The position numbers and the translations under genes were made by a program. A stretch of DNA of 53,091 nt from an uncultured Collinsella sp. (lineage in GTDB: Bacteria > Actinomycetota > Coriobacteriia > Coriobacteriales > Coriobacteriaceae): contig CABUQG010000012.1 in the NCBI GenBank assembly GCA_902493535.1, forward strand, positions 1 to 53,091, given 5' to 3'. The notes below the pieces were generated by a model. It did no database searches and was not told the origin of the DNA. It saw only the letters and a list, made by a program, of their open reading frames with translations. Positions 17,615 through 26,100 of this stretch are shown one piece after another; the stretch's first letter is position 1; each line of letters starts with the position of its first letter.

Positions 17615-17645
17615 GGGGCGCTGTCTATGCACAGCGCCCCTTTTC
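17615..17645 (+). terminator. Riboswitch-controlled terminator of the thi operon
   Basis: GGGGCGCTGT (17615-17624) pairs perfectly with ACAGCGCCCC (17631-17640), followed by TTTT. It lies between the TPP aptamer and the ribosome binding site of thiM. Confidence 0.93.
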
Positions 17646-17666
17646 TATGCCAAGGAGGCATGTGCA

Positions 17667-18506
17667 GTGATTGATTCGGAACAGCTTAAGCAACATGTGA
17701 TCAAGGCCGTGGATGAGATTCGCGCCACCAATCCGATGGCAGGCTCCATCACCAACACGGTGACGATCGACTTTGTCGCCAACGCGCAGCTCGCCGTGGG
17801 CGGATCGGCCGCCATGGTCTATCTGCCCGACGAGGGCGAGGCGCTCGTTGCCGGCGGCGGCGCCATCTATCTCAACATGGGCACGCTCTTCCCCATCTAC
17901 GAGCAGACGATTCCCCGCGCGGCGAAGGCGGCACACGACGCCGGCAAGCCCTGGGTGCTCGATCCGGTGGGCCTGGGCATCGGTAGCCTGCGCACCCAGT
18001 TGGTAAACGAGCTCAAGCAGTATAAGCCCGCCATCGTGCGCGGCAACGCCTCCGAGATCATCGCGCTCGCCGGCCTGTGGGGTCTTGAGGGCGAGGCGGC
18101 CGATCTGAGCCGCGTACGCGGTGTCGATACCACCGACACGGTAGACGCTGCCCGCAATGCCGCGGTGGCGCTCGCCCGCTACACCGGTGGCGCCGTTGTG
18201 GTCTCGGGCGAAGTCGACCTGATCACCGACGGCACGACCGTGGCCAAGTCCCACGGCGGCAGCCCGCTCATGTCCAAGATCACCGGCTGCGGCTGCTCGC
18301 AGGGCGGCGTGCTGGCCGTGTACGCCTGCGCCGCCGATCCGTTTACGGCAGCCGTCTGCGGTGCCGCCGTCTACAACGTTGCCGGCTCGCGTGCCGCCGC
18401 TGTCGCCGACGCCCCGGCGAGCTTTAAGGTCGCCTTTATCGATGAGCTCTACCGCGCGAGCGCCCAGGACATCGCCGATAACCGACTCGAGCTCGAGGAG
18501 GCATAA
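17667..18506 (+). CDS. thiM: Hydroxyethylthiazole kinase ThiM
   Basis: ThiM phosphorylates 4-methyl-5-(2-hydroxyethyl)thiazole so the thiazole half of thiamine can be salvaged. The 279-residue chain carries NTVTIDFVANAQLAVGGSAAM, DPVGLG, the VRGNASEI segment and the catalytic GCGCSQGG loop of the ribokinase-like fold. The start is a GTG at 17667, 8 nt after AAGGAGG. Nearby ATG and GTG codons are out of frame. It is the first gene of a riboswitch-controlled operon and is followed 3 nt later by the next gene. Confidence 0.97.
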   Translation: MIDSEQLKQHVIKAVDEIRATNPMAGSITNTVTIDFVANAQLAVGGSAAMVYLPDEGEALVAGGGAIYLNMGTLFPIYEQTIPRAAKAAHDAGKPWVLDPVGLGIGSLRTQLVNELKQYKPAIVRGNASEIIALAGLWGLEGEAADLSRVRGVDTTDTVDAARNAAVALARYTGGAVVVSGEVDLITDGTTVAKSHGGSPLMSKITGCGCSQGGVLAVYACAADPFTAAVCGAAVYNVAGSRAAAVADAPASFKVAFIDELYRASAQDIADNRLELEEA

Positions 18507-18509
18507 GCC

Positions 18510-18851
18510 ATGTCCGAGCCCGCAACCAATGCCGGCATGAACACGCTCGTCGCTGTGGCCATCGCCCCATGCGGCACCGGCGATGAGCTATCCGCCGAGG
18601 TCGCCGAGGTCGTGCGCGTCATTCGCGAGAGCGGCCTTCCCAACCGCACCACCTCGATGTTCACCGAGATCGAGGGCGACTGGGACGAGGTCATGCAGGT
18701 CGTGCGCGACGCAACCTTTGTGTTGGCGAGCAAGGGCATCCGCACCGAAGTCGTGCTCAAAGCCGATATCCGGCCCGGATTTACCGACACCATGACCGGC
18801 AAGCTCGAGCGCATGGAAGCACAGATCAAGAAGCAGGAGGAAGCACGATGA
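18510..18851 (+). CDS. Thiamine-binding family protein (MTH1187/YkoF-like)
   Basis: A 113-residue protein of the thiamine-binding (DUF77) family. VAVAIAPCGTGDELSAEVAEVVRVI and the TEIEGDWDEVMQVV segment match the ferredoxin-like alpha/beta fold that binds thiamine or its pyrimidine precursor HMP between subunits. Placement between thiM and thiE under a TPP riboswitch supports a role in handling thiamine intermediates. It starts 3 nt after thiM, and its end overlaps the thiE start by 4 nt (ATGA), so the three are translationally coupled. Confidence 0.88.
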   Translation: MSEPATNAGMNTLVAVAIAPCGTGDELSAEVAEVVRVIRESGLPNRTTSMFTEIEGDWDEVMQVVRDATFVLASKGIRTEVVLKADIRPGFTDTMTGKLERMEAQIKKQEEAR

Positions 18852-19543
18852 GCATCCGCGACAACCTTGATATCTCGGCCTATCTGGTACTCGGCCCCGA
18901 AAACACGCTCGGGCGCCCCGTGGGCGATGTGGTGGCCCAGGCGCTCGACGCCGGCTTTACCTGCATCCAGGTGCGCTCCAAGGTGGCAAGCGCCCGCGAG
19001 ATCATTGCGCTGACCGGCGACGCCGCGCAGGCAATCGCTCAGGCCGGCAAGACCGGTCAGGTCGCCTTGCTGATCGACGACCGTCTGGACTGTGTGCTTG
19101 CCGCACGCGAGCAGGGTATTGCCGTCGACGGCGTGCACGTGGGCCAAAGCGATATTCCCGTCGAGGTCTGTCGCAAGTTGCTGGGTCCCGACGCCATCGT
19201 GGGCCTTTCGGCCCGTTGCGAGGAGATGCTCGAGTACGTCAAGACCGCCGACATGAGCCTAGTCGACTACCTGGGCATCGGCCCACTCCACGAGACCGAG
19301 ACCAAGCGCGACTGCGGACGCGCGGCCGACGGCTCTATCATCACCAAGAGCTTTGAGGACCTGGCCGCACTTCACGCGGCAAGCCCCGTGCCCATCGTGG
19401 TGGGCGGCGGCGTCAAGACGGCCGACCTGCCGCAGCTTAAGGCCACCGGCGTCGACGGCTTCTTTGTGGTGAGTGCCGTCTGCAGCGCCGACGACCCCTA
19501 CGCCGCGGCCAAGGAGCTCGTAGACACCTGGCAGCAGGCATAG
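18848..19543 (+). CDS. thiE: Thiamine phosphate synthase ThiE
   Basis: ThiE joins HMP pyrophosphate to thiazole phosphate to form thiamine phosphate. The 231-residue TIM barrel shows CIQVRSK, LIDDRLD, VDGVHVGQSD, GLSA, the DYLGIGPLHETETKRD loop and VVGGGVKTADL followed by FFVVSAV. It ends the riboswitch-controlled operon. No thiD (HMP-P kinase) or thiC is present here, so HMP-PP must be supplied by genes elsewhere. Confidence 0.96.
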   Translation: MSIRDNLDISAYLVLGPENTLGRPVGDVVAQALDAGFTCIQVRSKVASAREIIALTGDAAQAIAQAGKTGQVALLIDDRLDCVLAAREQGIAVDGVHVGQSDIPVEVCRKLLGPDAIVGLSARCEEMLEYVKTADMSLVDYLGIGPLHETETKRDCGRAADGSIITKSFEDLAALHAASPVPIVVGGGVKTADLPQLKATGVDGFFVVSAVCSADDPYAAAKELVDTWQQA

Positions 19544-19587
19544 GCATAGGCCGAGCAACTGATTCGCAGCCTCATATCTTCAGCAAT

Positions 19588-19633
19588 GGAAAGCGCATCC
19601 CAGTTTGGATCTCCATTCCGGGATGCGCTTTCC
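19588..19633. terminator. Hairpin between convergent thiE and patatin genes
   Basis: A perfect 14-bp stem (GGAAAGCGCATCCC at 19588-19601 with 19620-19633). There is no strong T-run on either side, so termination is likely but not certain. Confidence 0.65.
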
Positions 19634-19655
19634 GCCGAGATGGCGGCAGCAGCCT

Positions 19656-20525
19656 CTACCCTGCCAGATATGCCTCCAGTGCCGGCAAAGTCGCCTCCGC
19701 ATCGCGGCGACCAATCTGGTAGATGCGCTCGAGCTCATCGGGCTCGCGGCACAGCGACGGCACCTTCACCGATTCGCTCGGACGCACCACAAAGATTTTG
19801 CCGGCAGCCTCGCGACGCGCCAAATCATCGAGCGTGGCATTGTAGACCTCATGCCGATGCTCAAGCGCTGCGACAAACTCCGGGTAGTGACGGAACACGC
19901 GCCGCAGCATGGGCATCACGCTGTTGGGCTGCTTCACAAAGCCTGCCGGCTGCGTGAGTACCACGATATTGCGGTCGTAGCCCTGTGCAAACAGCCAAGC
20001 GCTGGGAATAGAATCAGCCACGCCGCCATCCAGGTACTTACGGCCCTCAATGGCGACAGGACGCGTCGCCACGGGAATCGCCGACGACGCCCGGATCCAC
20101 TCGATATCCCTCTCGTCGCCATAGGGCAGGTCGTGGTAGACGGCCTTGCCCGTCTCGATATCGGTACATACGCACGTAAACCGCATGGGGCAGGCGCGAT
20201 ACGTCTCCAGGTCGATGGGATCGCGCTCGATAGGCACCTCGTGATAGGCAAAATCGGCATTGAACATGTCGCCGGTTCGCAACCAGCTGGTCACGCTCGC
20301 ATAGCGTTTATCGGCACAATAGGCCTTGTTATAGCGAATGGCGCGGCCGATCTGGCGCGATTTAAAGTTATAGCCAAACGCCGCGCCCGCCGAGACACCC
20401 ACCATATGGTCGCAGGTCAGGCCATGCTCCATCCAGACGTCGAGCACGCCCGCCGTATACATACCGCGATAGCCGCCTCCCTCGAGCGCAAGCCCCACCG
20501 TACGCGTCATATTTGACTGTGCCAC
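19656..20525 (-). CDS. Patatin-like phospholipase
   Basis: A 289-residue patatin-fold acyl hydrolase (YjjU/RssA-like). It has the oxyanion-hole loop EGGGYRG at residues 15-21, the nucleophile elbow GVSAG (Ser45), and the partner Asp in DGGVADS near residue 168, so the Ser-Asp dyad is complete. There is no signal peptide, so it probably acts in the cytoplasm on membrane or lysophospholipids. The start is a GTG at 20525 with GGAG 8 nt upstream. An ATG six codons on is possible but has no binding site. Confidence 0.9.
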   Translation of the reverse strand: MAQSNMTRTVGLALEGGGYRGMYTAGVLDVWMEHGLTCDHMVGVSAGAAFGYNFKSRQIGRAIRYNKAYCADKRYASVTSWLRTGDMFNADFAYHEVPIERDPIDLETYRACPMRFTCVCTDIETGKAVYHDLPYGDERDIEWIRASSAIPVATRPVAIEGRKYLDGGVADSIPSAWLFAQGYDRNIVVLTQPAGFVKQPNSVMPMLRRVFRHYPEFVAALEHRHEVYNATLDDLARREAAGKIFVVRPSESVKVPSLCREPDELERIYQIGRRDAEATLPALEAYLAG

Positions 20526-20843
20526 GCGATCATCTCCGTCCCCGCAAATTTAAACGGAACAAGTATACCCGTCAACATATACCGTCCCAGTCGCATTTTT
20601 CATGCGCACCCAGGCGCTGCCGTTTGGCGAATAATAGCCGCCTACAGCATGTACGCCCATATACAATTGTGTACTGTTGTTTATACTACTCAGCAGTTAT
20701 CAACAGCGAACATTAGCCGGCAAATTCACCCGACAACGCAGCAGGGCGGGGCCTGGATACACGCAAAGCGCCGAGCAACGACGCGTGTACACAACGGGCT
20801 CGACCAACGCAATCCGCCCCGACCTCAGAAAGCCGCTTAGAAC
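20526..20843. other. Intergenic region upstream of the GGDEF/EAL gene
   Basis: A 318-bp divergent region between the patatin gene and the cyclic-di-GMP gene. The centre (20640-20710) is A+T-rich with candidate promoter elements such as TATACT, but no convincing -35/-10 pair. Small frames here look like chance. No riboswitch or repeat was recognised. Confidence 0.5.
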
Positions 20844-23561
20844 ATGGAAACTGTCAGCAATTACACCGAGACGCTCGAAAAGACCGTCCGTGACCTTCTC
20901 GAGCGTCAGGACGATCTGATTAAGACCTCCTTTACCGACCCCCTCACAGGGTTAGGCAATCGCGGTGCCTTTACTCGCTGCCTCGAGGAGCTCTGGGGGC
21001 AGGACGTCCCCGTTACCATGGCGTTCATCGATATCGACAACCTCAAGCACTGTAATGACGTCTTTGGCCATGACGAGGGCAACCGCTATATTTTGCAGGT
21101 AAGCCTCTATCTCAAGCTGTATATGAAGGTGGACGAAGCGGCATTTCGTCTGGGAGGCGACGAGTTTGCCATCCTGTCTACGATTGCAACCGAGGACGAC
21201 CTCGTCGAACGTCTGGAACACTGCCGAACGCTCCTGCTCAAAAACAACGATTCCGAGATGCCCCACTCGTTTAGCTATGGAGTGTCACATGCCGACCCCG
21301 CCCTGGGCGAAGCCCCCAATCGCATGACGCTCGATGCTGACCATCGCATGTACGACTACAAGCTACGTCATGCCATGCACCTCGATCGACGCAATATCAC
21401 GCAAGCCCACGCCGACGACTTCGAAATAAGCGATCGCATTTTCGACGCCTTTTCGATGCTCAACGAGGGCCGTTATTTCTTTATCGAAAACTTGGACAAA
21501 CATCGCACCCTTTGGTCACAAGGTGCCTTGCGCGATCTTGGCCTTCCCTCGGAGCACATAGACAACTGTCGCGATTACTGGAAAACGCGCGTCCATCCCG
21601 ACGACCTTGAAGCGTTTACCGATGATATTGACCTGATTTTCAACGGCACCAAGCACCGTCGCGTCATGCAGTACCGTGTGTGCAATGCCGCCGGCGACTA
21701 CGTCCTCTGCCGTGCTCGCGGGTTTCGCGTCGACGGCGACGGAAATGTCCCCTCGCTCTATGTCGGCGAGCTCGTCAACCACTCGCTTTCCGAAACCGTC
21801 GACGCCGCCACAGGCCTCGGAACGCAGTGCATGCTGGTCAACGCCATCGATGCCTGCCGTCGCGACCGTTGCGAGACGGGGCTTATAGCGGTGCGCATTC
21901 GTGGCACAGCGAATCTCAACGAGCTCTACGGGGCCGAAGCTGTCGACAACATGCTTGCCGAATACGCAGGCCGCATGCTGTCGATCACCCGCGGCAGAAG
22001 CCGGGTCTTCCGTTCACGAAGCGTCCAGTTCGTCGTACTCAGCAACGATTTGGACCACGAGGCATTCGAGCAATTGACCCGCCACCTCAAAGATGCCGTT
22101 TTCGCTCCTGTTCAAATCGCGGGCGACACCATTACTCCCGTCTGCCTTTTCGTCCCGGCCTTTTACGAACACTTAACTCATCAAGCGACCGCCGTTTTAG
22201 GCGAACTCGAGCGTCGCCTTCGCACGGCCGGCGGGCTTGTTCCCAACGACAGCCTCCCCATACCCGAGGTGGAGCGCAAAAGCGCCATCGCCGAACGTAT
22301 CGACTCGCTCACGGGCCTCTATCGACCCAGCGAGTTTATGCGGCGCGCCAACGCATTTCTCGAGGCAAGGCGCGACGGCGCCTGGTGCATCGCCACGGTC
22401 GACATGGGCCACATGCGCCTGTTTAACGAATGGCACGGCCAGGCCGAGGGCGACCGCGTACTCGCCGATGTGGGCACGGCCCTCAAGGACATCGAGAATG
22501 CCGATATGGGCGTCGCAGGGTACTGGGGCCAAGATGACTTTTGCATACTCATCCCCTTTAAACACATCACCGTCCATCAAATCTACAACCGCGTTCGCGA
22601 GGCAGTAGCCAGGCATGATGACGGCGTAGGTTTCTGGCCGTCCATGGGCGTTTACCCCATCGACTCCAATGAGGAAATCACCATCGATGCGCAGGCAAAG
22701 GCCATGTTTACCAATCGGCGCGCAAAAAGCGACTTTAAGGAGCGCATTGCCATTTTCTGCCCCGCGGAGTACGAGCGCGAAGTCGTGTTCCACCGCACGC
22801 TGACCGAATTCCAGTACGCGCTCTCAGACGGTCGCATCACCTACCACTTGCAGCCCCAGGTCGATATGGAAACCGGCGAGATTATTGGTGCCGAAGCACT
22901 CACCCGCTGGATTGACAAGGACGGCTCTCTCATTTCGCCCGCAACGTTTATCCCCGCACTCGAGGAAAGCGGCTTTGTGGTGACGCTCGACAAGTACATT
23001 TGGCAGAGTATCGCCTCGCGGCTGCGCGAGCGCATCGATCGAGGACTTCGCGTTGTTCCGGTCTCGCTTAATGTGTCGCGCGTGGATATCCTTGCCTGCG
23101 ACGTTGCCGAACATATGGGGGCGCTCGCCGCCCGATACAACCTACCGCCCGAGCTCATGCGTATCGAGATCACCGAGACGGCTTATACGGGAGAATCCGA
23201 AGCCGTGGACAAACTGACAGCCGACCTGCACACCCGAGGCTTCTCGACCTATATGGACGATTTTGGCACCGGCCAGTCCACGCTCGCGATGCTCAAGAAC
23301 GTCAACGTCGACGTCATCAAGCTCGACCGCACCTTTGTACCCACCGACCGCGATCAAGGCCGCAGCACGCAAATCATTTCATCGATGCTCGAAATGACGC
23401 AGTCGCTTCATCTGCCCGTCGTGGTCGAAGGCGTCGAGACAAATGAGCAGGCGAACATGCTACGACAAATGGGCGCCCGCTACGCTCAGGGCTTCCTCTA
23501 CTACCGCCCCATGCCGGCGAAGGATTTTGAGGCATTGCTCGATGGTGACAATGACAACTGA
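20844..23561 (+). CDS. GGDEF-PAS-degenerate GGDEF x2-EAL cyclic-di-GMP protein
   Basis: A 905-residue soluble signalling protein with no membrane segment. Domain 1 (about 28-175) is a diguanylate cyclase with an intact GGDEF at 104-108, preceded by DPLTGLGNR and FIDIDNLKHCND. A PAS-like domain follows (about 195-320, VHPDDLEAF and QYRVCNAAGDYVLCRARGF). Domains 3 and 4 are degenerate GGDEF domains with SVQFV (about 393) and GQDDF (about 562) at the active site. The C-terminal EAL domain (about 660-900) has every catalytic residue: EAL at about 684, LNVS, EITE, DDFGTG, IKLD and VVEGVE. It may both make and break cyclic-di-GMP. The ribosome binding site is weak. It is followed by a paralogue. 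Confidence 0.92.
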   Translation: METVSNYTETLEKTVRDLLERQDDLIKTSFTDPLTGLGNRGAFTRCLEELWGQDVPVTMAFIDIDNLKHCNDVFGHDEGNRYILQVSLYLKLYMKVDEAAFRLGGDEFAILSTIATEDDLVERLEHCRTLLLKNNDSEMPHSFSYGVSHADPALGEAPNRMTLDADHRMYDYKLRHAMHLDRRNITQAHADDFEISDRIFDAFSMLNEGRYFFIENLDKHRTLWSQGALRDLGLPSEHIDNCRDYWKTRVHPDDLEAFTDDIDLIFNGTKHRRVMQYRVCNAAGDYVLCRARGFRVDGDGNVPSLYVGELVNHSLSETVDAATGLGTQCMLVNAIDACRRDRCETGLIAVRIRGTANLNELYGAEAVDNMLAEYAGRMLSITRGRSRVFRSRSVQFVVLSNDLDHEAFEQLTRHLKDAVFAPVQIAGDTITPVCLFVPAFYEHLTHQATAVLGELERRLRTAGGLVPNDSLPIPEVERKSAIAERIDSLTGLYRPSEFMRRANAFLEARRDGAWCIATVDMGHMRLFNEWHGQAEGDRVLADVGTALKDIENADMGVAGYWGQDDFCILIPFKHITVHQIYNRVREAVARHDDGVGFWPSMGVYPIDSNEEITIDAQAKAMFTNRRAKSDFKERIAIFCPAEYEREVVFHRTLTEFQYALSDGRITYHLQPQVDMETGEIIGAEALTRWIDKDGSLISPATFIPALEESGFVVTLDKYIWQSIASRLRERIDRGLRVVPVSLNVSRVDILACDVAEHMGALAARYNLPPELMRIEITETAYTGESEAVDKLTADLHTRGFSTYMDDFGTGQSTLAMLKNVNVDVIKLDRTFVPTDRDQGRSTQIISSMLEMTQSLHLPVVVEGVETNEQANMLRQMGARYAQGFLYYRPMPAKDFEALLDGDNDN

Positions 23562-23619
23562 TACGCTCACGCGCAAAACGCCACCGCCGAAGGGAGCATT
23601 TGTCTCCATTAGCTAACTT

Positions 23620-23650
23620 ATATCCCCAATCCAAGCCGAATTGGGGATAT
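23620..23650. other. Hairpin between the two cyclic-di-GMP genes
   Basis: ATATCCCCAAT (23620-23630) pairs perfectly with ATTGGGGATAT (23640-23650). No T-run follows, so it may be a regulator site or RNA hairpin close to the downstream promoter rather than a terminator. Confidence 0.5.
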
Positions 23651-23688
23651 GATACAAACCGTTGTTCTGCCCAAGGAGGTTATCCATC

Positions 23689-25218
23689 ATGAACGAGTCG
23701 TACCGCCTGGGCGAGCAATCGATTATTGCCTATCTTCAGCGACTTGCGAATGGCATCTCGACCGCCGAACTCGATGTTGCCGCGCTGCCTGCTGAGCTAC
23801 GCGCCGTTGGTGAGCAACTGCAAAAGACGCATGCCATCCTGCAACAAGAGCGCCAGCTGCTTGAGCGCAACGCCTATATCGACCCGCTCACCAACTTGGG
23901 CAACCGCAGCGGACTCGACCGTCACGTCGAGCAGCTCTGGCGCAAAGGCGACCCCTTCACCTGCGCCTATATTGACATCGACCATCTCAAGCATTGCAAT
24001 GATAGGTTTGGCCATGCCGAAGGCAATCGCTATATTCTGAGCATCTGCCGCACGCTCTCCGAAACCATGGAGCACGATGAGATGCTGTTCCGTATCGGTG
24101 GAGACGAGTTTGTGCTTATCTCGCTCTCCGCAAACGAGACTGAACTCGAGCAGCACTTGGAGCAGGTACGTGCCGGGCTGATCGAGGCGAGCTCAGGTGG
24201 CAAGGCGCCCATGATCGCCAGCTTTAGCTTTGGCTGCTCGCGCGTCGATCCACTTGCCGGCGACACGCGTCGCCAGATGACGATGGATGCCGATCGCAAG
24301 ATGTATCGCTATAAGCTTATGCATCGCGTGCAGCAACCGAAAGACAATGACGCGCCGCAACGCCCAATCGTCGATCAGCTTCCCTGCAACGACCGGGTGT
24401 TCCAAGCAATCTCTATGAGCTCCGAGACGCGCTATCCGTTTATCCTCAATCTCGATACGGGCGAATCGCAATGGTCGGTCAACGCCGTGCGCGATTTTGA
24501 CCTGCCTTCCCAGCACCCTTTTAACTCGGTCGATATGTGGCTTGCCCGCGTTCATCCCGAGGACCGCGACAACGTACGCGCCGAGCTCGATATGGTGATA
24601 AACGGCACATGGCACTTCCACTACATGCAGTACCGCGTGATGGATGCCACCGGAAAATACGTGCTTTGCGACTGCACGGGCTACCGCTTGGACGGCACCG
24701 ATACCGAGCCCAGCATGTATGTGGGCATTATCGTCAACCGAAGCCTAGCTGATACGACCGACTCGGTAACGGGCCTGGGCGATGTCCATGCCCTGGTCAA
24801 CGCCATTGGCGAAATGCGTCGCGTGGCGCGCGAGGCAGGCTTTATTGCCATTAAGGTCGACGATATCGCCGAGGTCAATGCCCGCTTTGGATTCGATGCA
24901 GGCGACCGCGTGCTCGCCGAAAGCGCCGCCTGCCTTATGGAATGCTCACGCGGCAAGGGCCGCCTGTTCCGCTCAACGGGGCCGACATTCGTGGCACTTT
25001 TCGACGACTTTGATCCCGAAGAGACCGACGCGATCGCAGACGAAATCGAACGGTTCCTGGGTTCTCCCGTGCTCATCGGCTCGCTTGAATATCAGCCACC
25101 CATTCGCGTGGCCACGCTCCATCTGGACGGCGTCGACCGTCAGCCCGTTTCCATTTTGAACGAGCTCAAAGCGTTGCTCGGGAAAGCCGTGCAGGTGCCA
25201 GGTACCAAACTGGACTAG
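23689..25218 (+). CDS. GGDEF-PAS-degenerate GGDEF protein (diguanylate cyclase)
   Basis: A 509-residue paralogue of the first half of the preceding protein. A short helical N-terminus leads to a GGDEF domain (DPLTNLGNR, YIDIDHLKHCND, intact GGDEF at 137-141), then the same PAS-like domain (VHPEDRDNV, MDATGKYVLCDCTGYRLDG), and a degenerate GGDEF with TGPTFV in place of the motif. There is no EAL domain, so it should only synthesise cyclic-di-GMP. The start is the ATG 9 nt after AAGGAGG; the upstream frame to 23662 has no support. The matching domain order shows the two genes arose by duplication, with a GGDEF-EAL extension in the first or its loss in the second. Confidence 0.92.
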   Translation: MNESYRLGEQSIIAYLQRLANGISTAELDVAALPAELRAVGEQLQKTHAILQQERQLLERNAYIDPLTNLGNRSGLDRHVEQLWRKGDPFTCAYIDIDHLKHCNDRFGHAEGNRYILSICRTLSETMEHDEMLFRIGGDEFVLISLSANETELEQHLEQVRAGLIEASSGGKAPMIASFSFGCSRVDPLAGDTRRQMTMDADRKMYRYKLMHRVQQPKDNDAPQRPIVDQLPCNDRVFQAISMSSETRYPFILNLDTGESQWSVNAVRDFDLPSQHPFNSVDMWLARVHPEDRDNVRAELDMVINGTWHFHYMQYRVMDATGKYVLCDCTGYRLDGTDTEPSMYVGIIVNRSLADTTDSVTGLGDVHALVNAIGEMRRVAREAGFIAIKVDDIAEVNARFGFDAGDRVLAESAACLMECSRGKGRLFRSTGPTFVALFDDFDPEETDAIADEIERFLGSPVLIGSLEYQPPIRVATLHLDGVDRQPVSILNELKALLGKAVQVPGTKLD

Positions 25219-25292
25219 CACCGCACCCGCACCGCCCCCCTCATCGTGCGATAATCCTCTGCAGGAGTCACCAAAAGCAGAGGGAGTTTGTG

Positions 25293-25916
25293 ATGAAGGT
25301 TCTTTTAGTCAATGGCAGCCCCAAGGCAAACGGCAACACCGCCCGCGCACTCGCCGAGGTCGCCGAGCAACTTAATGCAGAAGGCATTGATACCGAGGTG
25401 TTTCAGCTGGGCGCCAAGCCCATTCGCGATTGCATCGGTTGCGGCCAGTGCGGCAAGCTTGGCGATCGCTGTACCTTTGACGACGACGTGGTGAACGAGC
25501 TCATCGCTGCCGCCGAGCAGGCAGATGGCTTTGTCTTTGGCTCACCCGTCTACTATGCGCACCCCAGCGGACGCATCCTTTCGGCCCTCGATCGCGCCTT
25601 CTATGCCGGAGGCAAAGCCTTTGCACACAAGCCGGGCGCTGCCATCGCCGTCGCCCGTCGCGGCGGTACGTCGACGACTTTCGACGTGCTCAACAAGTAC
25701 TTCACCATCAACCAGATGCCCGTGGTCGCCTCCACGTACTGGAACAACGTGTTTGGCGCCATGCCGGGTGAAGCTACCCAGGACGCTGAGGGCCTGGCCA
25801 CCATGCGCAACATCGGCAAGAACATGGCCTGGCTCCTGCATTGTATCGAGGCAGGACAGGCCGCCGGCATCGACGCACCCGAGGCCGATCGCGAACGCAC
25901 CAACTTTATTCGATAA
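25293..25916 (+). CDS. Iron-sulfur flavoprotein-like NAD(P)H:FMN reductase
   Basis: A 207-residue flavodoxin-fold protein. The FMN phosphate loop NGSPKANGNT is at residues 7-16 and the second flavin contact is GSPVYYAHPSGR. Between them CIGCGQCGKLGDRC gives the compact Cys-x2-Cys-x2-Cys-x6-Cys pattern that binds a 4Fe-4S cluster in Isf-type flavoproteins. It probably transfers electrons from a reduced carrier to a small acceptor such as a quinone, azo compound or oxygen. ATG at 25293 is 6 nt after AGGGAG, while the preceding GTG is too close. Its end is immediately followed by the structured RNA at 25921. Confidence 0.87.
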   Translation: MKVLLVNGSPKANGNTARALAEVAEQLNAEGIDTEVFQLGAKPIRDCIGCGQCGKLGDRCTFDDDVVNELIAAAEQADGFVFGSPVYYAHPSGRILSALDRAFYAGGKAFAHKPGAAIAVARRGGTSTTFDVLNKYFTINQMPVVASTYWNNVFGAMPGEATQDAEGLATMRNIGKNMAWLLHCIEAGQAAGIDAPEADRERTNFIR

Positions 25917-25920
25917 GTCC

Positions 25921-26092
25921 GGCGGTGGTCACCTCGATGTACTGTCAATGTCAGCGAAAAGCCAGCTGATGAGGCAAGGTGCCTTGAAAGAGGAGGGCGC
26001 TGGGCTTTTGCCCGCGCCCGACGATTGAAAGGCAGATTGCCCATCAGATGGCTTTGCAGCGTCGAGGTGACCGCCGTTCGTTAGAACGGCGG
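25921..26092 (+). ncRNA. Highly structured leader RNA, candidate cis-regulatory element
   Basis: The 184-nt gap between the flavoprotein and Spx/ArsC-like genes folds by eye into one long nested structure: an 11-bp stem (25927-25937 with 26062-26072), a 12-bp stem with one mismatch (25960-25971 with 26042-26053), short helices 25973-25977/26037-26041 and 25980-25985/26029-26034, and a very GC-rich apical hairpin (25995-26019) with a UUUU loop. A perfect 9-bp hairpin follows (26071-26079 with 26084-26092), containing the only SD-like sequence, 8 nt before the ATG at 26101. It shares bases with the closing stem and with its possible extension (GGCGGT at 25921 with ACCGCC at 26070), so two alternative folds are possible, as in a riboswitch. 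No known riboswitch core was recognised. Confidence 0.55.
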
Positions 26093-26100
26093 AACATTAT

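Noticed and set aside
25921..26092. 6S RNA, lysine riboswitch or SRP RNA at the structured leader
   Set aside because: The rod shape superficially resembles 6S RNA, but the conserved sequences of 6S, lysine-riboswitch and SRP RNAs are missing and the element is joined directly to the next gene's start.
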